DNA of 58,372 nt from JBDKUD01 sp050943315 (GTDB lineage Bacteria; Bacillota; Syntrophomonadia; Syntrophomonadales; Syntrophomonadaceae): NCBI GenBank assembly GCA_050943315.1, contig JBMNOY010000008.1, positions 1 to 58,372 on the forward strand, in the 5' to 3' direction. The notes under the pieces are model-generated. The model searched no databases. It worked only from the letters and a program-made list of their open reading frames with translations, and had not been told where the DNA came from. The number at the start of each line of letters is the position of its first letter. Positions within the stretch are counted from its first letter, which is position 1. This document shows positions 9,370-18,246 of the stretch, in pieces. The position numbers were made by a program, and so were the translations under genes.

Positions 9370-10324
9370 CCTTGAAGAGATAGCAGCTCAGCTCTATCAA
9401 AGAGATAATTTTATTATAACCGGCCATGCTATTCCGGATGGAGATTGTATCGGTTCTATGATTGGGCTGTGTATAGCATTGCAATCAGTGGGCAAAAAGG
9501 CTTATATGTTGCTCCAGGATAAGGTGCCTGCTATTTATCATTACCTTTACCTGGCAGACCAGGTTAAGCAGCCGGATGGATTAGTGGGTAACGGCAATGT
9601 AATTTTTCTGGACTGCAGTGACAGGCAAAGGGCGGGAGACAAGTTATTGGCAGCACTGCCGCCCCATTCTCAAACGATAAATATCGATCACCATGAGACT
9701 AATGATTATTTTGCCGACTATAACTATGTGAATCCCCATGCTGCTGCAACTGCAGAAATTGTTTATGACCTTTTGGAGATTATGGGGATTACGCCCAATG
9801 TCGAAATAGCTAATGCACTTTATGCCGGAATCATCATGGATACCGGCAGTTTTAAATACAGTAATACCACCAGTCACACTTTTAAGGTAGCTGCGGGCTT
9901 ACTTAACTGGGGTGTTGACCAAAGTGCGGCGAGAATAAACCTTTTTGAGTCCAAATCCCGTAAAGAAGTTCTCTTGTTGAGCCTTGCTCTGCAAACTCTT
10001 GGATTTGACCCGGACGGTAAAATTGCCTGGATGACACTGCCTTATAGGGAAACCGCTGCCCTTGGTGCCCTGGATTTACACCCCGAAGGTATTATTAACT
10101 TTACCCGCATGATTAAAGGGGTTGAAGTAGGCTTACTATTTCGGGAGGTCGAGCCGGATGTCATAAAGGTTGGGCTCAGATCTAAAAGTCATATTAATGT
10201 TGCTGAGCTGGCCGGGAAGTTCGGTGGAGGCGGCCATCAACAGGCAGCTGGAGCACGAATTGAAGGTAATCTGGAAGAAGTCAAGAATATCGTCATAAAT
10301 ACAGTCAGGGACGTGATAAATTAA
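9362..10324 (+). CDS. nrnA: DHH-family oligoribonuclease / pAp phosphatase NrnA
   Basis: DHH/DHHA1 phosphoesterase that in Firmicutes degrades short RNA oligomers and 3'-phosphoadenosine 5'-phosphate. Metal-binding motifs are visible: GHAIPDGDCIGS near the start, FLDCSD, and the name-giving NIDHHETND. The C-terminal DHHA1 domain ends with KFGGGGHQQAAGA. GTG at 9362 gives 320 residues, the family length, and an 8-base overlap with rbfA; ATG at 9323 would add 13 basic residues and cannot be excluded because neither start has an ideally spaced ribosome site. Followed after one base by truB. Confidence 0.93.
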   Translation: MNSLEEIAAQLYQRDNFIITGHAIPDGDCIGSMIGLCIALQSVGKKAYMLLQDKVPAIYHYLYLADQVKQPDGLVGNGNVIFLDCSDRQRAGDKLLAALPPHSQTINIDHHETNDYFADYNYVNPHAAATAEIVYDLLEIMGITPNVEIANALYAGIIMDTGSFKYSNTTSHTFKVAAGLLNWGVDQSAARINLFESKSRKEVLLLSLALQTLGFDPDGKIAWMTLPYRETAALGALDLHPEGIINFTRMIKGVEVGLLFREVEPDVIKVGLRSKSHINVAELAGKFGGGGHQQAAGARIEGNLEEVKNIVINTVRDVIN

Positions 10325-10325
10325 G

Positions 10326-11210
10326 TTGCATGGATTTTTGTGTGTAAACAAACCGCAAGGTTTAACATCCTTTGATACGCTCAGGAAATTGAAAAAGGGT
10401 GTGCCGCGGATTAAATTAGGACATTTAGGTACGCTTGATCCCATGGCAACCGGTGTTTTACCGGTAGCGATTGGTCATGCCACCAGATTAATTGAATATA
10501 TTCCTGACGATACTAAAACCTATATAGCAACTATGACATTAGGAGGTACTTCCGATACCCAGGATGCCTGGGGGGAAGTAACCATTACCCGAAACACCGC
10601 CTTTAATATTTCTTCCCTGGAGAATATACTTAAGGAATATACGGGAATTATTAATCAGATACCCCCGATGTATTCGGCAGTTCATTATGAAGGCCAGAGA
10701 TTATATGAACTGGCCCGGAAAGGTATCTCGGTGGATCGGGCACCACGTCAGGTTGAAATCCATTCCCTTAAGCTTCTAAATATTAATTCCAATGCGCAAG
10801 GTCTCCCTCTGGTAAGACTTAAAATTATATGCTCCAAGGGGACCTATATACGTACGTTATGCCATGATATTGGCCAAAGTCTGGGGTGCGGGGGATACAT
10901 GTCCGAGCTTATCCGCACTCAATCAGGAATATTTAATATTGAACAAGCACAGGGATTAGATGATATACTGGTTAAAGGGGTTTCTGCCTGCCTATTACCG
11001 CTTGATTATCCGCTGCAAACACTGGCGAAAATCGAATTAGCCGGTAATAATGAGTATAAAAGTATTTTAAATGGTAATCCCATATACGGGTATAATGACT
11101 GTCGCCCGGGTCTGGTCAGAGTATATTATGCTAATAAATTGATTTCGATTGCCAGATGTATATCAAATAACGAGAGAAATGTGATTAAACCACTGAAGGT
11201 TTTAAAATAA
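10326..11210 (+). CDS. truB: tRNA pseudouridine-55 synthase TruB
   Basis: Makes pseudouridine at position 55 in the T loop of tRNAs. The catalytic motif LGTLDPMATGVLPV carries Asp38; the N-terminal FLCVNKPQGLTSFD and the later CSKGTYIRTLCHDIG are also diagnostic. The C-terminal extension is PUA-like but short. TTG at 10326 begins one base after the nrnA stop codon. Confidence 0.95.
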   Translation: MHGFLCVNKPQGLTSFDTLRKLKKGVPRIKLGHLGTLDPMATGVLPVAIGHATRLIEYIPDDTKTYIATMTLGGTSDTQDAWGEVTITRNTAFNISSLENILKEYTGIINQIPPMYSAVHYEGQRLYELARKGISVDRAPRQVEIHSLKLLNINSNAQGLPLVRLKIICSKGTYIRTLCHDIGQSLGCGGYMSELIRTQSGIFNIEQAQGLDDILVKGVSACLLPLDYPLQTLAKIELAGNNEYKSILNGNPIYGYNDCRPGLVRVYYANKLISIARCISNNERNVIKPLKVLK

Positions 11211-11281
11211 ATGATGAGTACGGTACAGGGACTTTGGCACGGTGATCCTGGTACTGTTCAAGAATATTGAGGAGTCTCGGA

Positions 11282-12241
11282 ATGAAGGTTATTAATGGTA
11301 TAGAAAATTATATAACTAACGATAAACCGGTATATTTGGCGCTGGGAAATTTTGACGGGGTTCATCTCGGTCATAAGTATTTAATTGATGCGACGGTGGC
11401 CCGGGCCCACGAGCAGAATGGAATAGCGGCGGCGTTAATATTTGAACCCCATCCGGCAGCCGTGCTTTTTCCCGATAAGGCCCCTAAATTACTGATAACC
11501 CAGGCACGAAAAACAGAATTGCTGGAAGAGCTGGGGTTGGATGTTTTGATATACACACCCTTCACTCTGGAAATAGCCAGATGGAGTCCGGAGCAATTTG
11601 TTACCAGCATTCTGATAAATACCCTTAGAATTAAAGAAGCATTTGTAGGTTTTAATTATTCTTTTGGCAACCGGGGGTCAGGTACACCCGAGTTACTCGC
11701 CGAATTGGGGCACAAATACGGTATAGGCGTAAATATTATTCCCCCGGTTACTGTAAATGGAGAAACCGTCTCCAGCAGCCTGATAAGACAAGCTATTTTA
11801 GCTGGCAACATAAGTTTAGCCCGGGCTATGCTCGGACACTGGCCTACTATAGAAGGAACAGTGATTGAAGGTGAGCACCGCGGCCGGCTGATAGGTTTTC
11901 CCACTGCTAATCTGGGAGTTGAGTCCGGATTAATTGTACCTGGAAAAGGTGTCTACTCAGCTTGTACAGTTATTGACGGTCAGTTTTTTACCAGTGTTGT
12001 TAATATCGGCAATAAGCCTACTTTTCATCGGGAATATCCAACTTCCATTGAGGCTTACATAATAAACTTTGCCGGAAATATCTATGGTAAACAGCTGCGG
12101 CTGTTTATGTTGGAGAAAATCAGAGATGAGAAGAGATTTAATAATGTTGATGAACTAATTGCCCAGATTAAAAATGATTGCCAGCAGGCCTGCTCTATTA
12201 GCGAACTTAATCCACAAGTACCGTTTTTAAGATCGCTGTAG
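11282..12241 (+). CDS. ribF: Bifunctional riboflavin kinase / FAD synthetase
   Basis: Converts riboflavin to FMN and then FAD. The N-terminal nucleotidyltransferase half carries ALGNFDGVHLGHKYLI and the later SSSLIR motif; the C-terminal flavokinase half begins near GHWPTIEGTVIEGEHRGRLIG and includes the GFPTANL motif. ATG at 11282 lies seven bases after GAGGAG and gives 319 residues, close to the Bacillus protein. A 71-base gap separates it from truB, the usual neighbour in this operon. Confidence 0.96.
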   Translation: MKVINGIENYITNDKPVYLALGNFDGVHLGHKYLIDATVARAHEQNGIAAALIFEPHPAAVLFPDKAPKLLITQARKTELLEELGLDVLIYTPFTLEIARWSPEQFVTSILINTLRIKEAFVGFNYSFGNRGSGTPELLAELGHKYGIGVNIIPPVTVNGETVSSSLIRQAILAGNISLARAMLGHWPTIEGTVIEGEHRGRLIGFPTANLGVESGLIVPGKGVYSACTVIDGQFFTSVVNIGNKPTFHREYPTSIEAYIINFAGNIYGKQLRLFMLEKIRDEKRFNNVDELIAQIKNDCQQACSISELNPQVPFLRSL

Positions 12242-12484
12242 CGTGAGAACTAGCTGATTAGATTGGACCAGGTTTACTTTTAATATGGTCTGTGCTAGAA
12301 TTTATGCGGCTACTTGAATTTCATGGCAACAATGAAAAATGATTTAGTAAATCATGTAAAAAGATTATAATATATTTGTATTGCCGAGGCAGAAATTGGG
12401 GAAAATGTATAGAAATATTCATAGACAAGAAAGTTTTTATATAAGCCCGTTTAACCTTGGTGCCGGTAAAATAGAAGCTAGAAG

Positions 12485-12724
12485 TTGTGGGTGAGGGGTT
12501 TGCGAATTTTTGTTACCGAACACACCAGAAAACGGCTTAAAGATTTAAGACAAGCAGGAATTGAGATAGGGGATTTGACAGAATGTGCCCTGAAAATACC
12601 CGGGCATATCCCGGTGGCTACCCGGTTTCGTAGCTTTGAAGCCAAGAGCGGCAAGGTCTTTGACCTGGTTGTTAAAGATATAGATGAAGGAAGACTTATT
12701 ATTACTGTTGTAGGCAAGCAATAG
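12485..12724 (+). CDS. Small DUF4258-like protein between ribF and rpsO
   Basis: A 79-residue frame with a compact alpha/beta pattern: TEHTRKRLKDLRQAGI, a central R-x-R segment, then GKVFDLVVKD and GRLIITVVGK. The helix-H..R.RL followed by paired C-terminal strands resembles the DUF4258 family, some members of which are proposed RelE-like toxins; I can only infer this by eye. No antitoxin-like partner is next to it. The start is uncertain: TTG at 12485, GTG at 12491 or TTG at 12500, none with a well-spaced ribosome site. It is not part of the usual ribF-rpsO neighbourhood. Confidence 0.5.
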   Translation: MWVRGLRIFVTEHTRKRLKDLRQAGIEIGDLTECALKIPGHIPVATRFRSFEAKSGKVFDLVVKDIDEGRLIITVVGKQ

Positions 12725-12812
12725 TACTCGAAGAACCACGGACTAGGGTTGGCGAAACTCCGGCGCTTATCTTGGTTAGTGGCGATTACTTGGCTAAAGG
12801 AGGTGAACACTT
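12725..12812 (+). promoter_or_regulatory. Structured leader before rpsO
   Basis: The 88 bases before rpsO contain pairable segments (CCAC near 12736 with GTGG near 12779, and GCGAAACTCCGGCGC around 12753) and a strong AAAGGAGGTGA ribosome site. S15 represses its own mRNA in several bacteria through such leaders; that this one does so is inference. Confidence 0.3.
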
Positions 12813-13082
12813 ATGGCATTATCGCCCGAAAGAAAACAAGACCTGATAAAAAGCTTCCAAATCCATGAAGGTGACACTGGTTCTCCCGAAGTTCAAATTG
12901 CTATTCTTACCGAAAGAATTAATTATTTGAACGAACATTTGAAGGCCAATAAAAAAGATCACCATTCAAGAAGAGGTTTATTAAAAATGGTAGGTCAACG
13001 CAGGTCCCTTCTGGAATATCTGCAGAAAAAGGATTTTGAACGTTATCGCAGTATAGTGACCAGACTTGGATTACGCAGGTAG
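12813..13082 (+). CDS. rpsO: 30S ribosomal protein S15
   Basis: Primary 16S rRNA-binding protein. The 89-residue sequence is entirely typical: a four-helix protein with TGSPEVQIAILTERINYLN, the HHSRRGLLKMVGQRRSLL rRNA-contact segment, and the ending RYRSIVTRLGLRR. ATG at 12813 follows AAAGGAGGTGA. A terminator hairpin lies directly after it, before pnp. Confidence 0.98.
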   Translation: MALSPERKQDLIKSFQIHEGDTGSPEVQIAILTERINYLNEHLKANKKDHHSRRGLLKMVGQRRSLLEYLQKKDFERYRSIVTRLGLRR

Positions 13083-13110
13083 AGAGCGGATTTTGCCGCT
13101 CTTTATTTAT
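13083..13110 (+). terminator. Terminator between rpsO and pnp
   Basis: A 7-bp stem AGAGCGG / CCGCTCT with loop ATTTTG, starting right after the rpsO stop codon and followed by TTATTTAT. It probably makes rpsO expression exceed pnp expression. Confidence 0.7.
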
Positions 13111-13136
13111 AATTTCTCAGAAAGGAGGAGGTTAAC

Positions 13137-15245
13137 CTGGTAAAAACTTATCAAACTGAAATTGCAGGTAGACCATTAATCATTGAAACAGGCAAAATAG
13201 CCAAACAGGCTAATGGAGCTGCAGTAGTAAGGTATGGGGATACCGTGGTTCTGGTCACTGCTACAGCTTCCAAGGAACCCAGGGAAGGCGTGGACTTTTT
13301 CCCTTTGACGGTTGACTATGAAGAAAGACAGTATGCAGTAGGTAAAATTCCGGGGGGCTTTATCAAAAGAGAAGGCCGTGCTACCGAAATTGCAACTCTA
13401 TCCGCAAGACTGATTGATCGTCCCATCCGCCCGCTTTTTCCTAAAGGCTTCCGTTATGATGTTCATGTAGTCGCAACTATTTTATCAGTAGAAAAAGATA
13501 ATGCTCCTGATGTAACCGCTATCATTGGCGCATCGGTGGCACTAAATATATCCGATATACCTTTTGGCGGACCAGTTGCCGGGGTTGTTGTTGGAATGGT
13601 TGATGATCAATTGATAATCAACCCAACTGTTGAACAAACGGCCCATACCAAAATGCACCTGACGGTTGCCGGAACTAAAGATGCGATTATGATGGTTGAG
13701 GGAGAAGCCAGTGAAATTCCTGAAGCCAGGATGCTGGATGCAATCTTTTTCGCCCACGAAGAGATTAAAAGAATTTGTGAATTCCAAGAATCTATCGTTG
13801 CTGAGGTAGGTTTACCCAAACGGGAAGTGAAAATCGCTGAAATAGATGAAGAAATAGAAACAGCAGTTCGTGAGTATGGGACTTCTCTTATGGAACAAGC
13901 GGTTAAGAATCCGGATAAAAAATCACGCGAGGCCCAGATAGATCAAGCCCAGACGGAAATACTGGAGCATTTTGCCGATATCTTCCCGGAACAGGAAAAA
14001 CAGATAAGCACCGTCATCGACAAAATACAAAAAGAAGTGGTAAGAAGAGCCATTCTGGAAGACGGTGAAAGGGTAGATGGAAGAGGCTTAACTGAAATCC
14101 GGCCGGTAAGCTGCGAAGTCGGGTATCTCCCCAGGCCACATGGTTCCGGGCTTTTTACCCGTGGACAAACACAGGTACTATCTGTAACCACTCTGGGTGC
14201 TATAAGTGAGGAACAGATTCTGGATGGATTGGGAATCGCAGAATCCAAAAGATATATACATCATTATAATTTTCCGCCTTACTCGGTTGGCGAGGTTAAG
14301 CCGATTAGGGGGCCGGGAAGAAGAGAGATTGGGCATGGTGCCTTGGCGGAAAGAGCGCTGCTAGCGGTAATACCGTCAGAGGAAGAGTTCCCCTATACGA
14401 TCCGGGTAGTGTCGGAAGTAGTGGAATCAAATGGCTCAAGTTCTATGGGCAGTGTATGCGGCAGTACCTTATCTTTGATGCATGCTGGTGTTCCTATCAA
14501 GGCTCCTGTATCAGGCATTGCTATGGGTTTGGTCAAAGAGGGAGACCGGTTTGCCATATTAAGCGATATCCAGGGCATTGAAGACGCTCTGGGGGATATG
14601 GACTTCAAAGTAGCCGGTACTGAAAAAGGAGTTACTGCTCTGCAGATGGATATTAAAATCAGCGGAGTTAACCGGGAAATAGTAGAGAAGGCACTGGCTC
14701 AGGCCCGTGAGGGGCGTATGTATATCATGGGTAAGATGTTGGAGGCTATTCCCAAACCTAATGATCATCTTTCCCCTTATGCTCCACAGATGCTGAAAAT
14801 GCAAATTCATCCCGATAAGATTAGAGAGGTTATCGGCCCAGGTGGTAAGGTAATCCATAAGATCGTAGATGAAACCGGATGCAAGATTGATATTGAAGAT
14901 GATGGCAGTCTATTTATTATTGCTACCGATGAAAAGGCCGCCGAAAAAGCTAAATTTCTAATTGATTCTATTGTTGCTGAAGTCGAAGTGGGCAAGACTT
15001 ATATGGGCACTGTGAAAAGGATTATGGACTTCGGAGCTTTTGTTGAGATTATTCCGGGGGTATTAGGATCTCAGGGTAAAGAGGGTCTGGTCCACATATC
15101 CCAACTGGCGGAAGAGCGGGTAAACAAGGTCAAGGATGTTGTTGATATAGGCGATAAGATTCTAGTAAAGGTTACCGAAATCGATAAACAGGGAAGGGTT
15201 AACCTATCCCGTAAAGCGGTACTAAAACAGGCAACCAGAGGCTAA
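13137..15245 (+). CDS. pnp: Polynucleotide phosphorylase, apparently starting at CTG
   Basis: 3'-5' exoribonuclease of the RNA degradosome. Two RNase PH domains separated by an alpha-helical domain, then KH (IGPGGKVIHKIVDETGCKI) and S1 (GTVKRIMDFGAFVEI) at the C-terminus. The first ATG/GTG/TTG in frame is GTG at 13245, which would cut off conserved residues including ETGKIAKQANGAAVVRYGDT. The frame upstream is open only to 13113 and contains no ATG, GTG or TTG. CTG at 13137 sits eight bases after AGGAGG and gives 702 residues, matching the family length of about 705. The enzyme is certain; the CTG start is a well-supported inference. Confidence 0.96.
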   Translation: MVKTYQTEIAGRPLIIETGKIAKQANGAAVVRYGDTVVLVTATASKEPREGVDFFPLTVDYEERQYAVGKIPGGFIKREGRATEIATLSARLIDRPIRPLFPKGFRYDVHVVATILSVEKDNAPDVTAIIGASVALNISDIPFGGPVAGVVVGMVDDQLIINPTVEQTAHTKMHLTVAGTKDAIMMVEGEASEIPEARMLDAIFFAHEEIKRICEFQESIVAEVGLPKREVKIAEIDEEIETAVREYGTSLMEQAVKNPDKKSREAQIDQAQTEILEHFADIFPEQEKQISTVIDKIQKEVVRRAILEDGERVDGRGLTEIRPVSCEVGYLPRPHGSGLFTRGQTQVLSVTTLGAISEEQILDGLGIAESKRYIHHYNFPPYSVGEVKPIRGPGRREIGHGALAERALLAVIPSEEEFPYTIRVVSEVVESNGSSSMGSVCGSTLSLMHAGVPIKAPVSGIAMGLVKEGDRFAILSDIQGIEDALGDMDFKVAGTEKGVTALQMDIKISGVNREIVEKALAQAREGRMYIMGKMLEAIPKPNDHLSPYAPQMLKMQIHPDKIREVIGPGGKVIHKIVDETGCKIDIEDDGSLFIIATDEKAAEKAKFLIDSIVAEVEVGKTYMGTVKRIMDFGAFVEIIPGVLGSQGKEGLVHISQLAEERVNKVKDVVDIGDKILVKVTEIDKQGRVNLSRKAVLKQATRG

Positions 15246-15254
15246 ATTGAGAGG

Positions 15255-15280
15255 TCCGGGGAGCACCACGTGCACCCGGA
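15255..15280 (+). terminator. Stem-loop after pnp
   Basis: TCCGGG pairs with CCCGGA and the inner GCAC pairs with GTGC, making a GC-rich hairpin ten bases after the pnp stop codon. No T-run follows, so it may protect the mRNA 3' end rather than terminate. Confidence 0.45.
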
Positions 15281-15310
15281 TTAAACAATTAAATAGTGAT
15301 TAGTCCAAGT

Positions 15311-15337
15311 AAACCGAGCCGCCTCGGTTTATTTGTG
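15311..15337 (+). terminator. Rho-independent terminator after pnp
   Basis: Stem AAACCGAG / CTCGGTTT with a CCGC loop, followed by the T-rich ATTTGTGTTTT. Confidence 0.8.
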
Positions 15338-15470
15338 TTTTCTGGGCCTGGCAGCCTGTATGTATTGTGTTGCCGGCTAAAGAAACCTTGGTAGTTATCC
15401 TTTTTTGTTGAATAGAAAACTCGCCCGTGAATATTAATGTAAGAGGGATTAGCTCTTTAGGTGGTTATAA

Positions 15471-16322
15471 ATGAGCAAAAAGTTTTATTTCATGAGACTG
15501 AATGACGGAGTTATCTTACTAATGACGTTCTTTATAAGCCTGTCTATTATTACCGCCTGGTTTGATAAGCTGGAACGTGATCTTTATGGGGTGAAGCGGG
15601 GAGTAACTCTGGATACTGTTTCATGTTCAAGGCTAATGCCTTCGGAAGTGCGTTTGATAGTTGAGAATATGGCCTTAAGGTATGAAAAAATTCCTGTTGA
15701 ACCCAGAATAAATAAGGAAACCGGGAAAATAATTGACGAACAACCGGGATGTATTGTTGATGTGGAGAAAACCGTTGCCAATGTTATGGCAGCGGGCGAA
15801 AACGAAAGGGTTAAACTAATAACTATCCCAATAAAACCCCGGTTCACCAGGCTTGATATTGAAAAAGCAACCAGCCTGCGGGGAGATTACAGCACATGGT
15901 TTCGCGGCAGTGGGGCAAGGCTTAATAATATTCAGCTGGCCGTTAAAAGCTTAAACAATACACTGATTTGGCCTGAAAATACCTTCTCATTTAATGAAAC
16001 CATAGGTCCCCGCACACCGGAAAGGGGATATTTGCCCGCACCGGTCATATTGGGAGGGGGGAAAAACATAGATTACGGAGGGGGTGTCTGTCAGGTATCC
16101 AGCACACTGTATAATGCGGCTTTGCAGGCTGGCTTGCAGATTTGTGAAAGGCATACGCACAGCCGGCCGGTAGGTTATGTACGGGCGGGCATGGATGCAG
16201 CGGTAGCTTACGATTACCTGGATTTAAAGCTTAAGAACCGCAGTATAAAACCGGTAATAATTAAAGCTGGATTAGATAAGGGGAGAATATGGACGCAAAT
16301 ATGGGGGGAAGAAGTTAGATGA
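15471..16322 (+). CDS. VanW-like membrane-anchored protein
   Basis: One N-terminal membrane helix (about residues 11-29) and an extracytoplasmic C-terminal VanW domain. Diagnostic motifs are ENTFSFNETIGPRTPERGY, GGGVCQVSSTLYNAAL and HTHSRPVGYVRAGMDAAVAY. VanW-like proteins occur in cell-wall and sporulation contexts, but their biochemical role is not established. The 283-residue protein lacks the G5 and peptidoglycan-binding modules found in longer relatives. Its stop codon overlaps the next gene's ATG (ATGA), so it is coupled to the deacetylase-like gene. ATG at 15471 follows TTAGGTGG. Confidence 0.85.
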   Translation: MSKKFYFMRLNDGVILLMTFFISLSIITAWFDKLERDLYGVKRGVTLDTVSCSRLMPSEVRLIVENMALRYEKIPVEPRINKETGKIIDEQPGCIVDVEKTVANVMAAGENERVKLITIPIKPRFTRLDIEKATSLRGDYSTWFRGSGARLNNIQLAVKSLNNTLIWPENTFSFNETIGPRTPERGYLPAPVILGGGKNIDYGGGVCQVSSTLYNAALQAGLQICERHTHSRPVGYVRAGMDAAVAYDYLDLKLKNRSIKPVIIKAGLDKGRIWTQIWGEEVR

Positions 16323-17071
16323 AAATATATTATTTTCCCAGGAAGGCTCTAATAACCATCGGTGTACTGGCACTATTTATTACTGCCGCATCAGGCATCA
16401 TGGTTACCAGGAACAGTAATGGTACAGTTATGACGTCAAATATGGCAGATCCTATCTACCAGGGCAACACGGGCCAAAAAGTGGTGGCCCTAACGGTTAA
16501 TGTTGACTGGGGTGAAGAATTTATTCCAGCCATGCTGGAGCAGTTTAAAAAGCATAAGGTCCGGGTTACCTTCTTTGTTACGGGGGTTTGGGCACAAAGA
16601 AATCCTGAGCTTTTAAAACAAATGTATGCAGAAGGGCATAGTATTCAAAACCATGGATATAAGCATATTAACTTTAACAGCCTGTCAGCGGCAGAGGCCA
16701 GCAGGGAAATAAAAAAAGCGGAAAAAATAATTTACGATATTATTGGATATAAGACTACTTTTTTTGCTCCTCCTTCCGGAGAGTTTAATAAAGAGGTCGC
16801 CAGGGGAATCGGAGATATTAATTATAAACTGGTTATGTGGAGTGTTGACACCGTTGATTGGAAACGTCCCAGTCCTTATATTATTGTGAACAGGGTAATG
16901 AACAAGGTACATAATGATGCCATAATTCTCATGCATCCTACTGACCCAACAGTAAAGGCTTTACCTGATATGCTGGCAAAACTGACTCAGGAAGAGTATA
17001 AAATGGTTACAATTGATAAAATATTGGTATCCGCCTCAGGTAAGAAAAATGAAGATAGTAGAGAAAGATAA
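16319..17071 (+). CDS. ylxY: YlxY-type polysaccharide deacetylase-like protein with degenerate active site
   Basis: N-terminal signal/anchor helix followed by a NodB-like domain. The fold is clear from VTFFVTGVWAQRNPE, EGHSIQNHGYKH, APPSGEFNKEV, MWSVDTVDW and ILMHPT. In active enzymes the first motif is TFDDGP; here the matching strand reads LTVNVDWGEEF, so the usual Asp-Asp metal/base pair is altered. The Bacillus gene next to pnp, ylxY, is of the same type as far as I recall. Position after pnp and before a D,D-carboxypeptidase and the M16 protease supports orthology. It may be a sporulation-related, non-canonical deacetylase. Confidence 0.87.
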   Translation: MKIYYFPRKALITIGVLALFITAASGIMVTRNSNGTVMTSNMADPIYQGNTGQKVVALTVNVDWGEEFIPAMLEQFKKHKVRVTFFVTGVWAQRNPELLKQMYAEGHSIQNHGYKHINFNSLSAAEASREIKKAEKIIYDIIGYKTTFFAPPSGEFNKEVARGIGDINYKLVMWSVDTVDWKRPSPYIIVNRVMNKVHNDAIILMHPTDPTVKALPDMLAKLTQEEYKMVTIDKILVSASGKKNEDSRER

Positions 17072-18212
17072 CCACCGCTTTTTTCTGATTATTTTGGCAT
17101 TGTTGCTGGGGTTGATGCTGCCGGCCGCCCCAGCCTGGGCGCAGCCATGGGTAAGTAGCCCATACTACTGCCTTATGGACAGGAGCAGCGGGCAAATACT
17201 GCTTTCCCAACAGGGTGAAGTAGTCCGCCCGGTAGCCAGCACTACCAAGATGATGACCGCGGTCTTAGCTTTGGAATATGCAGATTTAAATGAAATAGCG
17301 GTAGTAAGTGAACATGCTGACCGAACAGCAGAATATACTATTGGGTTGCGTGCCGGGCAAAAAATGAGGATGGCGGATCTCATGAAAGCTGCGCTGATTT
17401 GTTCGGCTAATGATGCAGCCGTAGTGATAGCCGAACATGTTGCCGGTGATGAAGCTTTATTCGGACATTTAATGTCTCTTAAAGCATTTATTCTTGGTGC
17501 GAGCAATACTCATTTCTGTAATGCCTCGGGCCTGCCCGCTGTGAATCATTATAGTACTGCCATTGATTTAGCGGTAATCGGGCGTTATGCATTATCACTG
17601 GATCATTTTAAGAAGCTGGTAGGGATGGCCCAAGCTGAAATCCGGCATCCGGGTTATCAAAAGCCGCTTACTATAAGGAATACTAACGGATTATTAGGTA
17701 ATTACCCCGGGGCAGATGGTATCAAGACTGGTACCACGAATGCGGCGGGAAAATGTCTGGTAGCTTCGGCGACCCGTGAAGGAAGGAAGCTTATTGCTGT
17801 AGCCCTTAAATCTGGGAACCGACAAGGAGATTGTGCACGTTTATTGGATTATGGCTTTGAGAACTATACCTTGCAAAAGATAATAAATCACCAGGTGGCT
17901 TTTAAGACCCTCAAAATTGACAATGGTGCCAAGCCATATGTAGACATTTTTCCTGGTAGTGACCTCTGGGCATGGGTAGGCGAAAAACACCCTCATATAG
18001 AAAAGATTGTTAATATGGACTATAGTATTACGGCTCCGGTTACAAAAGGACAAAAGGTAGGGGAATTGAATGTATATAGTGAAGGTAAACTACTAAAGAC
18101 AATTGATCTAGTGATTGGAGAAAATATTAATGAACAACCCGGATGGATAAAAAGAATGTACCAACATATTTTCGACTCAGCTAAAGGGAAACTGCTTCTT
18201 AATACAGAATAA
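17049..18212 (+). CDS. D-alanyl-D-alanine carboxypeptidase (DacF/DacB-type, peptidase S11)
   Basis: Trims the terminal D-Ala of peptidoglycan stem peptides outside the membrane. A Sec signal peptide (residues 1-31, cleavage after PAAPAWA) precedes the penicillin-binding domain with STTK at 64-67, SAN at 119-121 and KTGTT from 226. A C-terminal PBP5_C beta domain and an amphipathic tail follow. ATG at 17049 makes a standard signal peptide and overlaps the deacetylase-like gene by 23 bases. Length of 387 residues is typical of the sporulation-linked DacF group. Confidence 0.93.
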   Translation: MKIVEKDNHRFFLIILALLLGLMLPAAPAWAQPWVSSPYYCLMDRSSGQILLSQQGEVVRPVASTTKMMTAVLALEYADLNEIAVVSEHADRTAEYTIGLRAGQKMRMADLMKAALICSANDAAVVIAEHVAGDEALFGHLMSLKAFILGASNTHFCNASGLPAVNHYSTAIDLAVIGRYALSLDHFKKLVGMAQAEIRHPGYQKPLTIRNTNGLLGNYPGADGIKTGTTNAAGKCLVASATREGRKLIAVALKSGNRQGDCARLLDYGFENYTLQKIINHQVAFKTLKIDNGAKPYVDIFPGSDLWAWVGEKHPHIEKIVNMDYSITAPVTKGQKVGELNVYSEGKLLKTIDLVIGENINEQPGWIKRMYQHIFDSAKGKLLLNTE

Positions 18213-18246
18213 GTCTAACCAGGATTTTTAGTGGAGGTATATATTT

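Noticed and set aside
11211..11270. Tiny plus-strand frame between truB and ribF (ATGATGAGT...)
   Set aside because: 19 codons, no ribosome site, no recognisable sequence.
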